From: Microbacterium terrae
GTDB taxonomy: Bacteria; Actinomycetota; Actinomycetes; Actinomycetales; Microbacteriaceae
DNA: 64,000 nucleotides
Assembly: GCF_017831975.1 (NCBI RefSeq)
Contig: NZ_JAFDSS010000001.1
Coordinates: 2,976,001 to 3,040,000 of the forward strand
Direction: 5' to 3'
A program made the position numbers and the translations under genes. Below are positions 33,801 through 41,719 of the stretch, piece after piece. Position 1 is the first letter of the stretch, and each line of letters starts with the position of its first letter. The notes beneath the pieces are model-generated. The model was not told the DNA's origin and made no database searches. It saw only the letters and a list, made by a program, of their open reading frames with translations.

Positions 33801-34545
33801 GCTCGGGCTCCGTCGGCGGCGCGGTGATCTCGTACGAGACGACGGCCGAGGACGACCCCGTGAACGCCGCGGCATCCGCGGGCGTGAACACAGCCGACAG
33901 CCGAGCCGTTCCGGCCTGATCGATGCGCGCGGTGACCGCCGTGCCGACGGCTGCCGCGCCGATCTGCGTGTCGCCGTTGAAGTACGTCACGGTTCCGGAT
34001 GCCGCGGGTGCGACCGATGCCGACACGGTGAAGTCGGCCCCGGCCACGCTCGATCCCGCAGGAGACACGGCGAGCGTGGTGGTGGTCGAGACCGCCGGCG
34101 CCGGCTCCCAGGCGAGGGCCTGTGTGAGGCGCTGCGTCGCATCGGGGATGCCGTGCGCCTTGCGGGCGAACAGGCTGTAGGTGGTCCCCTCGACGTACGC
34201 GGGCACCACGACATCGACGACGAAAGAGCCGTCGGCGTTCATCGGAGCCGATGCGCCGAGGCCGGGCAGGTCGCCGACCGTGTTCGCTACGTCGATCCAC
34301 ACGGTGTACGTGTCGGATGTCGCGCCGTCGGCGCGCAGGCCGAGATACAGGCCGGGGCTCGTCGCGCTGAAGCCCGATCCGCTGACGGAGATCGTGCCTC
34401 CCGCCCGGGGCAGATCAGGCGCCGACAGTGTCGGACCGGCGGCGTAGGCGGGCACGGCGGTCAGTGCGCCGGCGAGCGCGAGAAGGATGGCGAGGATCGC
34501 GGCGATGGTCGCCCGGCTTCGATCCAGGAGCTGCTGGGTGTTCAA
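30859..34545 (-). CDS. Large secreted, membrane-anchored HtaA-domain haem-binding protein
   Basis: About 1228 residues from the TTG at 34545 (GGAGA eight bases upstream). A signal peptide ends AVPAYAAG near residue 37. Ig-like and beta-rich segments fill 40-400. A 145-residue module occurs twice almost unchanged (about 410-525 and 555-670), each copy followed by a Asp-Pro-Thr repeat. Two HtaA domains follow, MRWAISSSFTSYVTGPIAHG near 708 and LRWGFKESFRTYIEGIAGGG near 995, and a C-terminal helix (WPWAVGGLAVVLAIAAAWIV) with RRR anchors the protein. HtaA domains bind haem in Corynebacterium. An iron box lies upstream and hmuTUV diverges from it, so it probably captures haem at the surface and passes it to HmuT. 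Confidence 0.9.
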   Translation of the reverse strand: MNTQQLLDRSRATIAAILAILLALAGALTAVPAYAAGPTLSAPDLPRAGGTISVSGSGFSATSPGLYLGLRADGATSDTYTVWIDVANTVGDLPGLGASAPMNADGSFVVDVVVPAYVEGTTYSLFARKAHGIPDATQRLTQALAWEPAPAVSTTTTLAVSPAGSSVAGADFTVSASVAPAASGTVTYFNGDTQIGAAAVGTAVTARIDQAGTARLSAVFTPADAAAFTGSSSAVVSYEITAPPTEPEPVDPEPLPVPTVTVSKTSGLDAEGETITVSGTGFVPNAPATSGTRPPLANRFTGAYVVFGKFLDAWKPSEGVASSARKVLAQKWGVLEADLATIGGAAAGGIVIGADGSFETTLTVSKTEASELLTGNYGVYTYPGGGAKYAPFETYTAVSFAEPAPIPTVDVTVTDASAKSGATVRVVGSQFGTVTGAYAAVIEKGTEAAVSAGGGYVAFGYWMTPGAIAGGSFDKTLVAETAKLDESKQYEVIVWQGHTAPNADTIYARADVPFTTANWDALFPATPVDPTDPTDPTDPTDPTDPTDPGSAPAVKLSVTAASAKSGATVRVVGSQFGTVTGAYAAVIEKGTEAAVSAGGGYVAFGYWMTPGAIAGGSFDKTLVAETAKLDESKQYEVIVWQGHTAPNADTIYARADVPFTTANWDALFPETPVDPTDPTDPTDPTDPTDPTEPMSPTTPATPGSPAASGSMRWAISSSFTSYVTGPIAHGSIAVTGGATRASDVFQFGQAAGSTYDRDSESGTVSYLGAVRFTGHGGILDVTVANPQVRIESDGDATLSVTSGGTSVVFAELDLDAATRVATSASVTYSGAPATLTDAGRSQVFQGYGTTLDPVTFTIGVAAPAPAGNTGTVATAAPRPASTTSTIPATPPATDGIEVDDETLAALQAGDPATVTATGFQPGEEGIRVVVYSTPVLLATVTADATGAATWSGSLPATLADGEHTLTFQGSVDRGIRFTLARAAASLDGCVVADAGLRWGFKESFRTYIEGIAGGGWELTDVAYEYPEYVWTGGSGTVDVETRTGLVGFGGTIRFTGHDGALDTTLADARIELDGDRGYLVFDVTGTTQDGEAVTAAGIRFAEFALPDLEITEDGLVLDGLAATLTDAGAAAFGTYAAGEALDPVSAVLPVADACAEPVVATAEDSAAEPVEAEAAVADGAADAVAAEAAPVWPWAVGGLAVVLAIAAAWIVISRRRATAGAGGDQTAD
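32540..33310 (-). repeat. Near-identical internal duplication (435-base period)
   Basis: Bases 32540-32875 and 32975-33310 match almost perfectly over about 335 bases; most differences are single synonymous changes. The units are joined by PTD-repeat DNA (GGGTCGGTCGGGTCCGTCGG type), itself tandem in both copies. Such identity within one gene means recent duplication or ongoing gene conversion. Confidence 0.92.
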
Positions 34546-34610
34546 CGTTGTGTCTCCGGCGCAGCGGGCGCCGAGGCGCACCGAGGCGTCAATGCTGTTC
34601 GGGTGGGAGT

Positions 34611-34629
34611 TTAGGTTTGGCTAACCTAA
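34611..34629 (-). promoter_or_regulatory. IdeR/DtxR iron box for the HtaA-domain gene
   Basis: TTAGGTTTGGCTAACCTAA matches the DtxR/IdeR consensus TTAGGTTAGCCTAACCTAA at 17 of 19 positions. It overlaps the -10 region (TAAACT, 34613-34608) of the minus-strand promoter, so iron-loaded repressor would block the surface-protein gene. Confidence 0.9.
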
Positions 34630-34672
34630 TATGAACCTGAACGTACGGCAGACACCCAGCCACCGTCAAGTT

Positions 34673-34691
34673 TAAGGTTAGCCTCACCTAA
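34673..34691 (+). promoter_or_regulatory. IdeR/DtxR iron box for hmuTUV
   Basis: TAAGGTTAGCCTCACCTAA matches the consensus at 17 of 19 positions and ends one base before the hmuT ATG. TAGCCT inside it is the likely -10, giving a leaderless transcript, so the operator covers both promoter and start. Confidence 0.9.
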
Positions 34692-34692
34692 T

Positions 34693-35862
34693 ATGTCCTC
34701 GCGACCCCTCACCCCCGGCGCAGCCTCCCGCCTCCTCGCCGTCGCCGCGCTCCTCACGGCGTCCCTGCTCGCGGCCTCCGGCTGTGCTGCGGCATCGGCC
34801 GAGCCGGTCGACGCGGACTGCCCTGCGGCGGCCGAGTCGCTCGCCTCGGTCGACCTCGTCGACGACCCCCGGTCCGCGATCGGCCCGTCCACCGCCTGCC
34901 TCAGCTCGCACGTGATCACCGCCGTCGACGACGACACCGCCCCCTCGCTGCCGGTGACGGTGACCGACGCCGAGGGGCGCGAGGTCGAGATCACCGACGT
35001 GAGCCGCATCCTCCCCGTCGACATCTCGGGCACCATCGCGGCCACGGTCTTCGGCCTGGGCCTGGGCGACCAGGTGGTCGGACGCGACTCGTCGACCGTG
35101 TTCGACGGCACCGAAGACCTGCCCGTCGTCACCAAGACAGGGCACACCCTCAACGCCGAGGCGATCCTCGAGCTCGCCCCCACCGTGATGCTCACCGACA
35201 CCACCATCGGACCGAAAGAGGTGCGGCAGCAGCTGCGCGAGGCGGGCATCGCCGTCGTCGTCGTCTCGGACGACCGCCGCATCGACACCGTCGATCAGCT
35301 CGTCGCAGAGGTCGCTGCTGCACTGGGCGTGCCCGAGCGTGGCGCGCAGCTCGCGGATCGGCTGACCGCCGACATCGAGGCGGCGAGCGCCGAGGTCGAC
35401 GAGATCGCACCGGGGACGGCATCCGATCGCCCGCGGATGCTGTTCCTCTACGTGCGGGGCAGCGCGAACGTGTACTACATCTTCGGGCGCGACTCGGGCG
35501 CCGACTCGCTCATCGAGGCCGTCGACGGCATCGATGTCGCGGGCGAGATCGGATGGGAGGGCATGAAGCCGATGACGGCCGAGGCGCTCGTCGCCGCCCA
35601 GCCCGACGTGCTCGTGATGATGACCGACGGGCTGGCCTCGGTCGGGGGCGTCGACGGGCTCGTCGAGCGCATCCCGGCACTGGCGCAGACGCCGGCCGGC
35701 GCGAATCGTCGTGTCGTCGACATGGCCGATGCCGACATCCTCGCGTTCGGCCCCCGCACGGCCGACGTCATCCGTGCCCTCGCCCGCGCCGTGTACGCGC
35801 CGGCGTCGTCGCCGTCGGCCGCCGACTCTGCACCCGCTTCGACCCCGACACCGACCCCGTGA
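34693..35862 (+). CDS. hmuT: Haem ABC transporter substrate-binding lipoprotein
   Basis: 389 residues. A signal peptide with lipobox LLAASGC puts the lipidated cysteine at C31. The FecB/BtuF-like two-lobe fold spans about 95-370; VTKTGHTLNAEAILELAPTV and SANVYYIFGRDSG hold the His and Tyr positions that ligate haem iron in actinobacterial HmuT. A Ser/Ala/Pro/Thr tail ends the protein. First gene of a tightly overlapped hmuTUV operon (GTGA into hmuU) under an iron box. Confidence 0.92.
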   Translation: MSSRPLTPGAASRLLAVAALLTASLLAASGCAAASAEPVDADCPAAAESLASVDLVDDPRSAIGPSTACLSSHVITAVDDDTAPSLPVTVTDAEGREVEITDVSRILPVDISGTIAATVFGLGLGDQVVGRDSSTVFDGTEDLPVVTKTGHTLNAEAILELAPTVMLTDTTIGPKEVRQQLREAGIAVVVVSDDRRIDTVDQLVAEVAAALGVPERGAQLADRLTADIEAASAEVDEIAPGTASDRPRMLFLYVRGSANVYYIFGRDSGADSLIEAVDGIDVAGEIGWEGMKPMTAEALVAAQPDVLVMMTDGLASVGGVDGLVERIPALAQTPAGANRRVVDMADADILAFGPRTADVIRALARAVYAPASSPSAADSAPASTPTPTP

Positions 35863-36932
35863 CGGCCGAGGTCGTGACCGCGGTGCCCACGGAGCACCGC
35901 GGCATCCGCTTCGCCCTCCTCGTCGGCGCCCTGGCGGTGACGCTGGTGGTCGTGGTGGTGCTCTCGCTCGGACTCGGGCAGTACCGCCTCGCCCCCTCCG
36001 AGGTGGTCGGCGTGCTGCTGCAGTCCGTGGGCCTCGACACCGCTTGGGCACCGGCCGCACCGACCGCCGCGGGCGTGGTGCTCGACATCCGTCTGCCGCG
36101 GATCGTGCTGGGGCTGCTGGTCGGCGCGGCGCTCGCGGTGTCGGGCGTGCTCATGCAGGCGATCTTCGGCAACCCGCTGGCGGACGCCGCGGTGGTCGGC
36201 GTCTCGTCGGGCGCCGCGCTCGGGGCGGCGACGAGCCTCACCTTCGGTCTGGCCGTCTTCGGCATGTGGACGACGCCCGGATTCGCCTTCATCGGCGGCC
36301 TCGTCGCCGTCTTCGCGGTGTACCTCATCAGCAGGTCCGGCGGCCGCACCGAGGTGGTGACGCTGCTCCTCACCGGCATCGCGGTCAACGCGATCGCCGG
36401 CGCCGGGCTGGCCTTCCTCACCTTCCTCGGCACGACAGCCACCCGCGAGCAGATCGTGTTCTGGCAGCTCGGATCGCTCAACGGCGCCCTGTGGTCGAAC
36501 ATCGCGCTGGTCGCGCCGCTCATCGCCGTCGGTGTCGCGATCGGGATCGCGGTGGCCGGCCGCCTCGACCTGTTCGCGCTCGGCGAGCGCACCGCACGGC
36601 ACCTCGGCGTGCGCGTCGAGCTGCTGCGCGTGGTCGTCATCGTCACGGTCGCGCTGCTCGTCTGCGGCGCCGTCGCCTTCGCCGGCATCATCGGCTTCGT
36701 AGGTCTGGTCGTCCCCCACCTCATGCGCATGGCGATCGGCCCCGCGCACCTGCCCCTCGTGATCGCGAGCGCGCTGGGCGGCTCGCTGCTGATCGTCGCA
36801 GCCGACCTGATCGCGCGCACGGCCGTGCCGCTGGCCGACCTGCCGATCGGCATGATCACCTCGCTCGTCGGCGGCCCGTTCTTCCTGTGGCTGCTGCTGC
36901 GCACGCGTCGCCGGGCAGGGGGCTGGGGATGA
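35859..36932 (+). CDS. hmuU: Haem ABC transporter permease (FecCD family)
   Basis: 357 residues, about ten helices. LRLPRIVLGLLVGAAL-type DIRLPRIVLGLLVGAALAVSG, GNPLADAAVVGVSSGAALGA and FAGIIGFVGLVVPHLMRMAIG are the FecCD landmarks, the last near the ATPase-coupling loop. GTG start overlapping the hmuT stop; its own TGA overlaps the hmuV ATG. Confidence 0.94.
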   Translation: MTAEVVTAVPTEHRGIRFALLVGALAVTLVVVVVLSLGLGQYRLAPSEVVGVLLQSVGLDTAWAPAAPTAAGVVLDIRLPRIVLGLLVGAALAVSGVLMQAIFGNPLADAAVVGVSSGAALGAATSLTFGLAVFGMWTTPGFAFIGGLVAVFAVYLISRSGGRTEVVTLLLTGIAVNAIAGAGLAFLTFLGTTATREQIVFWQLGSLNGALWSNIALVAPLIAVGVAIGIAVAGRLDLFALGERTARHLGVRVELLRVVVIVTVALLVCGAVAFAGIIGFVGLVVPHLMRMAIGPAHLPLVIASALGGSLLIVAADLIARTAVPLADLPIGMITSLVGGPFFLWLLLRTRRRAGGWG

Positions 36933-37747
36933 CGGCGACGGATGCCGCGACCGCGGCCGCGGCCGGATCGACGACCGTGCGGCTCGCGGCGCTCGCGGTG
37001 ACGGTGACTCCGCACGGGGCGCCGGCGCCGGTGCTGTCGGATGCATCGATCGAGGTGCGGGCCGGGGAGCTGCACGCGCTCGTCGGGCCGAACGGGGCCG
37101 GAAAATCCACGCTGTTCGGCGTGCTCTCGGGCGACATCGAGCCGCAGTCGGGCGACGTCCGTCTCGACGGCGTGCAGCTCGGGTCGATCAAGCCTCGGGA
37201 CCTCGCCCGGTCCCGGGCCGTTCTGCTGCAGCAGAACGCCGTGTCGTTCCCGTTCACCGTGGAACAGGTCGTGCGTATGGGGCGCGCCCCGTGGGCACGC
37301 ACCGCCGCCGAGGCCGACGACGACGACGCGGTGGCCGCGGCGCTCGCGGCGACAGACATGACAGCGCTCGCAGGTCGAGGGATCACGTCGCTGTCGGGCG
37401 GCGAGCGCGCACGCGCCGCGCTCGCGCGGGTGCTGGCTCAGGCGTGCGACGTGATGCTGCTCGACGAGCCCACCGCGGCGCTCGATCTGCGGCACCAGGA
37501 GGACGTGCTGCGGATCGCCCGCCGTCGCGCGTCTGACGGCGCCGCGGTGGCCGTCGTGCTGCACGACCTCAACGCCGCGCTCGGGGTCGCCGACCGGGTG
37601 ACCCTCCTCTCACGCGGGCGGATCGTCGCATCGGGCGAGCCGGCCGTCGTGCTCACGGCGGAGCGCATCGAGGAGGTGTACGGCCAGGCGGTCGACGTCT
37701 TCCCGCATCCCACGTCGGGCTCGCCCGTGGTGGTGCCCCGCCGCTGA
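36929..37747 (+). CDS. hmuV: Haem ABC transporter ATP-binding protein
   Basis: 272 residues. Walker A GPNGAGKST, Q-loop LLQQNAV, signature LSGGERARAALAR, Walker B VMLLDEPTAALD and switch His in VVLHDLN are all present. It powers import through HmuU. The final gene of the operon, followed directly by a repeat cluster against the convergent sterol-carrier-family gene. Confidence 0.95.
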   Translation: MTATDAATAAAAGSTTVRLAALAVTVTPHGAPAPVLSDASIEVRAGELHALVGPNGAGKSTLFGVLSGDIEPQSGDVRLDGVQLGSIKPRDLARSRAVLLQQNAVSFPFTVEQVVRMGRAPWARTAAEADDDDAVAAALAATDMTALAGRGITSLSGGERARAALARVLAQACDVMLLDEPTAALDLRHQEDVLRIARRRASDGAAVAVVLHDLNAALGVADRVTLLSRGRIVASGEPAVVLTAERIEEVYGQAVDVFPHPTSGSPVVVPRR

Positions 37748-37761
37748 TGCGGCGGGTCCGC

Positions 37762-37910
37762 CCGTTTCGTCTCGTCGCTGCGCTCCTCGCTCAACGACCG
37801 ACACTGCCCCGGCACGCCCTCCCGGTCGTCGAGCGAGCGCAGCGAGACGAAACGTCCCCCTCGACACACCCCACCGGTCGTCGAGCGAGCACAGCGAGAC
37901 GAAACGCCCC
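37762..37910. repeat. Three units of the dispersed repeat between convergent genes
   Basis: One reverse unit (37762-37800) faces two forward units (37821-37858 and 37874-37910; here with GTCGAGCGAGCGCAGCGAGA variants). They occupy nearly the whole gap between hmuV and the opposing gene and can form a long hairpin. Confidence 0.88.
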
Positions 37911-37914
37911 CCGA

Positions 37915-38274
37915 CTACGGACGCAGGGGCAGCAGGTCGGAGATGTCGGCCCGCGTGCCCGACGCGCTGATGCGGCCGGCGGCGGCGGCATCCCTCCACT
38001 CCTCCGCGCCGGTCGCGAGCGCGATCCACGTGGCGGCGTCGGTCTCGACGACGTTCGGTGGCGTGCCGCGCGTGTGGCGCGGGCCCTCGACGACCTGGAC
38101 CGCTCCGAACGGCGGCACCCGCACCTCGACGGAGTTGCCGGGAGCCTTCTCGACGAGCAGCTGAAGCAGATACCGCACCGCGGTCGCCCTGTCGACGCGC
38201 GGGGCCGCGTCGCCCGCTGCCTGCACCGCGGCGAGCGCCGCGCGGCCGTCGGCGGTGATGATGGTTCGCGGCAT
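37915..38274 (-). CDS. Sterol-carrier-family (SCP2-like) small protein
   Basis: 119 residues. VDRATAVRYLLQLLVEKAPGNSVEVRVPPFGAVQVVEGPRHTRGTPPNVVETDAATWIALATG is the conserved core of the actinobacterial sterol-carrier-like family usually found beside purine genes. Lipid binding is not established. TAGCGT ends six bases before the ATG, so leaderless; divergent from purD. Confidence 0.88.
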   Translation of the reverse strand: MPRTIITADGRAALAAVQAAGDAAPRVDRATAVRYLLQLLVEKAPGNSVEVRVPPFGAVQVVEGPRHTRGTPPNVVETDAATWIALATGAEEWRDAAAAGRISASGTRADISDLLPLRP

Positions 38275-38360
38275 GACTCCACGCTACGCACTGCGCGGGT
38301 CGCGTGTCACAACCCGGCCGGGCCCCGGGCCCGCGACCGGGCCCCGGGTAGGCTGGCGGG

Positions 38361-39632
38361 GTGAAGATCCTGGTCCTCGGCTCGGGCGCGCGCGAGCACG
38401 CCATCATCCTCGCCCTGCGCTCGGAGGAGGCGGAGCACACGATCCTCGCCGCCCCCGGCAACGCCGGCATCGCGCGTGACGCCACGGTCGTCGAGCTCGA
38501 CGCGAACGACCCCGCCGCGGTGACCGTCTTCGCGAACGAGGAGCACGTCGACCTCGTCGTCATCGGCCCCGAGGCCCCGCTCGTCGCCGGCGTCGCCGAC
38601 GCGCTGCGCGAGCACGGCATCCCCGTCTTCGGTCCCGGCAAGGCTGCCGCGCAGCTCGAGGGCTCCAAGGCGTTCGCGAAGCGGATCATGGACGCCGCGG
38701 GCGTGCCGACCGGCCGCGCCGTGCGCGCGACCACCCGCGCCGAGGTGGAGGCCGCCCTCGACGACCTGGGCGCTCCGCACGTGGTGAAGGCCGACGGGCT
38801 CGCCGCCGGCAAGGGCGTCATCGTCACCGAAGACCGCGCGGAGGCGCTGGCCCACGCCGACAGCTACCTCTCGAGCGGCTCGATCCTCGTCGAGGAGTTC
38901 CTCGCCGGCCCCGAGGTGTCGCTGTTCTTCCTGAGCGACGGCGATCACGTGCTGCCGCTCAGCCCCGCACAGGACTTCAAGCGCCTCGCCGACGGCGACA
39001 CCGGCCCGAACACGGGCGGCATGGGCGCCTACTCGCCGCTGCCCTGGCTCGACGGCAGCTTCGGCAGCGAGCAGGCGTTCGTCGACGAGGTGACCGCGAC
39101 CGTCGCCGAGCCGGTGATCCGCCAGCTCGACTCCGAGGGCACACCGTTCATCGGCCTGCTCTACGCCGGCCTCATCCTCACCGACGCGGGCGTCAAGGTG
39201 ATCGAGTTCAACGCCCGCTTCGGCGACCCCGAGACCCAGGTCGTGCTGCCCCGACTGCTCGACCCGCTGTCGCAGCTGCTGCTGGCCGCCGCATCCGGTC
39301 ACCTCGAAGACCTTCCCCGCCCGGCCTTCGCCGACACCGCCGCCGTGACCGTCGTCGTCGCGAGCGAGGGGTACCCCGCCGCGCCGATCACGGGTCGTCC
39401 GCTCACCGGACTGGATGCCGCGGCCGCGGTCGACGGCGTGCATCTGGCCCACGCGGCCACAGCCGAGTCGGCCGACGGGCTGGTCGCCACAGGGGGTCGC
39501 GTGCTCAACGTCGTCGCGGTCGGCTCGACGTTCTCCGAGGCCCGGCAGCGCGTGTACCGCGCGATCGATGAGATCGGGCTCGAGGGAAGCCAGCACCGCA
39601 CCGACATCGCCGCGCGCGTCACCGAGGACTGA
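38361..39632 (+). CDS. purD: Phosphoribosylamine-glycine ligase
   Basis: 423 residues, ATP-grasp enzyme that joins glycine to phosphoribosylamine. The N-domain starts VKILVLGSGAREHAIILAL; also LVVIGPEAPLVAGVAD, the ATP-grasp VVKADGLAAGKGV, and GGMGAYSPLPW, FNARFGDPETQVVLPRL in the C-terminal part. TAGGCT (38349-38354) ends six bases before the GTG (leaderless). Followed after nine bases by the Rrf2 gene on the same strand. Confidence 0.97.
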   Translation: MKILVLGSGAREHAIILALRSEEAEHTILAAPGNAGIARDATVVELDANDPAAVTVFANEEHVDLVVIGPEAPLVAGVADALREHGIPVFGPGKAAAQLEGSKAFAKRIMDAAGVPTGRAVRATTRAEVEAALDDLGAPHVVKADGLAAGKGVIVTEDRAEALAHADSYLSSGSILVEEFLAGPEVSLFFLSDGDHVLPLSPAQDFKRLADGDTGPNTGGMGAYSPLPWLDGSFGSEQAFVDEVTATVAEPVIRQLDSEGTPFIGLLYAGLILTDAGVKVIEFNARFGDPETQVVLPRLLDPLSQLLLAAASGHLEDLPRPAFADTAAVTVVVASEGYPAAPITGRPLTGLDAAAAVDGVHLAHAATAESADGLVATGGRVLNVVAVGSTFSEARQRVYRAIDEIGLEGSQHRTDIAARVTED

Positions 39633-39641
39633 GACCGAGCC

Positions 39642-40103
39642 ATGCGCATCTCGGCTCGCGCGGACTACGCCGTGAGGGCCGCGCTGTTCCTGGCGCGGAG
39701 CCCCCGCGACACCCCGATGCCGGGTGAGAGCATCGCGGCGGCGCAGCAGATCCCGGCGCCCTTCCTCGAGGGCATCCTCGCGGCGCTCCGCCGCGCGGGC
39801 ATCGTCGAGAGCCGCCGCGGTGCGAACGGCGGGTATCGCCTCGCCGGCGATGCGCGCGCGATCTCGGTCGCCGACGTGATCCGCGCCGTCGACGGCCCCC
39901 TGGTGTACGTGCGCAACGAGCGTCCGAGCGAGCTGGAGTACCCGCCCGGCGACGAAGACCTCGTCACGCTGTGGGTCGCCCTGCGCGCGAGCGTGCGCCG
40001 CGTGCTCGACGACACCTCACTCGCCGAGCTCGCCGAGGGCGACCTGCCGACCGCCGTGCGCGACCTCGCCGACGACCCCGACTCGTGGGTCAGCGGGCGC
40101 TGA
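39642..40103 (+). CDS. Rrf2-family regulator without cysteines
   Basis: 153 residues. The winged helix starts MRISARADYAVRAALFLA and includes QQIPAPFLEGILAALRRAGIVESRRGANGGYRLA, the Rrf2 signature. There is no cysteine at all, so it cannot carry an Fe-S cluster like IscR or NsrR; it is closer in that respect to CymR, the sulfur regulator. Nine bases after purD, so part may be read from that promoter. A 31-base inverted repeat before the next gene, a TauE exporter, is a likely target. Confidence 0.9.
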   Translation: MRISARADYAVRAALFLARSPRDTPMPGESIAAAQQIPAPFLEGILAALRRAGIVESRRGANGGYRLAGDARAISVADVIRAVDGPLVYVRNERPSELEYPPGDEDLVTLWVALRASVRRVLDDTSLAELAEGDLPTAVRDLADDPDSWVSGR

Positions 40104-40230
40104 CCCAGCGCTGATCCGCCGGGGATCCACCTGCGCCCGCGGCATCCGGGATCACTCGGCGAAGCAGCTGCTCCCCCGCGCCCGCATTACGCCCCATGTC
40201 ACATTCCTTGCCGCACCACTGCCCAGCCGA

Positions 40231-40261
40231 TTCAATTCCTATCAATCCAATCGGAATTGAA
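40231..40261 (+). promoter_or_regulatory. Inverted repeat upstream of tauE, candidate Rrf2/CymR-type operator
   Basis: TTCAATTCC (40231-40239) and GGAATTGAA (40253-40261) are perfect 9-base arms with a 13-base AT-rich centre, striking in this GC-rich DNA. The GGAATT end recalls the CymR sites of Bacillus and Staphylococcus. The right arm adjoins the GAAGGAAAGG ribosome site of the exporter gene. Confidence 0.7.
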
Positions 40262-40275
40262 GGAAAGGCCCCCCG

Positions 40276-41328
40276 GTGCAGACTCTCGTCCTCCTCGCCC
40301 TCGTCGGACTCGGTGCGCAGCTCGTCGACGGGGCCCTGGGCATGGCCTACGGCGTGACCTCGACCACGCTCCTTCTCGCGATCGGCGCCAACCCCGCCGC
40401 GGCGAGCGCCTCTGTGCACCTCGCCGAGATCGGCACGACGCTCGCGTCGGGAGCCTCGCACTGGCGCTTCGGCAACGTCGACTGGAAGGTCGTCCGCCGC
40501 ATCGGCATCCCCGGTGCCATCGGCGCCTTCGCCGGCGCGACGTTCCTCTCGAGCCTGTCGACCGATGTCGCAAAGCCGATCATGAGCTGGATCCTCCTCG
40601 GCCTCGGCGTCTACATCCTCATCCGCTTCACCGCTCGCGCCCTGCCGAAGGTCGACACCTCGCGTCCGCTCCGCTCGCGGTTCCTGGCACCGGTCGGCCT
40701 CGTCGGCGGTTTCCTCGACGCCACCGGCGGCGGCGGCTGGGGCCCGGTCGGCACTCCGGCACTGCTGGCGAGCGGCCGCATCGAGCCCCGCAAGGTGATC
40801 GGCTCGATCGACACGAGCGAGTTCCTCGTCGCGGTCGCCGCCTCGATCGGCTTCTTCATCGGCCTCGGCAGCGAGGGCTTCGACCTCACCTGGGTGGGCG
40901 CCCTGCTCCTCGGCGGCCTGATCGCCGCGCCGATCGCCGCGTGGCTCGTGCGCAAGATGCCGGCCCGCCTGCTCGGCTCGCTCGTCGGCGGAATCATCGT
41001 CTTCACCAACACCCGCACCCTGCTCATCGGGTGGGAGGCCTCGGGCACGGTCACCGCCTGGGTGCTCGGCTCGATCGCCGTCATCTGGGTCGCCGCTGTC
41101 GCCATCGCGTGGACCGAGCACCGCAAGGAGGTCGCGAAGGCGGCCCGCGAGGCCGAGTCGACGGAGCAGGCGACGGATGCCGCGTCCGCGGCCCAGACCG
41201 AGCGCGACGCCGCTGCCGGGCACGAGGCAGCCGACGCCGACGCGGTCTCGGGCGAAGCATCCGCGCCCGCCACCGCCGACGCATCCGACCGCGAGCCCGT
41301 CGCCGCGGCCGAGCACCCCGAGCGCTGA
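40276..41328 (+). CDS. TauE/SafE-family sulfite or organosulfonate exporter
   Basis: 350 residues. About eight helices in two repeated halves (LVGLGAQLVDGALGMAYGVTSTTLLLAIG, and GLVGGFLDATGGGGWGPVGTPALLASG), typical of TauE/SafE. A 75-residue Ala/Glu-rich cytoplasmic tail (EVAKAAREAESTEQATDAAS) follows. GTG start with AGGAAAGG upstream. The upstream Rrf2 gene and the inverted repeat suggest regulation by sulfur state. Substrate not shown by sequence. Confidence 0.9.
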   Translation: MQTLVLLALVGLGAQLVDGALGMAYGVTSTTLLLAIGANPAAASASVHLAEIGTTLASGASHWRFGNVDWKVVRRIGIPGAIGAFAGATFLSSLSTDVAKPIMSWILLGLGVYILIRFTARALPKVDTSRPLRSRFLAPVGLVGGFLDATGGGGWGPVGTPALLASGRIEPRKVIGSIDTSEFLVAVAASIGFFIGLGSEGFDLTWVGALLLGGLIAAPIAAWLVRKMPARLLGSLVGGIIVFTNTRTLLIGWEASGTVTAWVLGSIAVIWVAAVAIAWTEHRKEVAKAAREAESTEQATDAASAAQTERDAAAGHEAADADAVSGEASAPATADASDREPVAAAEHPER

Positions 41329-41362
41329 CCGGGCGGCGGGCGCCGGATGCTCGACGTCGGCG

Positions 41363-41719
41363 TCAGCGCGGCGACACGAGCACGGTCGCGATGAGCAGCA
41401 CCGCGCCGCATCCGACCGTGAACACGGTGAGTGCGAACAGCAGGCCGGCGCCGGGCAGGCGTCGCCCGGCACTGGGCTCGTCGCTCAGGAGCGAGTCGTT
41501 CCACGACAGGTACCGGCGCCGCGCGAGGCTCCACATGACGACCGCGAAGGCCATGCCCAGCACCCCGGGCAGCGCCCACACGATCGACCCGAGCACGTCG
41601 GGCAGGATCCGCGCCGCGACGATCGAGCCGACGCCGATCGACAGCGCGGTGCGCCGCCAGGCGAGCTCCGTGCGCTCGGGCTGCAGCCCCGGGTCGTAGA
41701 GTGCGCGCTCGTCGGTCAT
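41363..41719 (-). CDS. DUF202/YidH-type membrane protein
   Basis: 118 residues. LQPERTELAWRRTALSIGVGSIVAARILPD is the DUF202 opening, followed by three helices. Second of two adjacent DUF202 genes, coupled through an ATGA overlap. In the family, such proteins are small inner-membrane proteins of unknown function. Confidence 0.9.
   Translation of the reverse strand: MTDERALYDPGLQPERTELAWRRTALSIGVGSIVAARILPDVLGSIVWALPGVLGMAFAVVMWSLARRRYLSWNDSLLSDEPSAGRRLPGAGLLFALTVFTVGCGAVLLIATVLVSPR

Noticed and set aside
31375..34614. 1079-codon plus-strand open frame
   Set aside because: Antisense shadow of the HtaA-domain protein, whose signal peptide, domains and membrane anchor are all on the minus strand.
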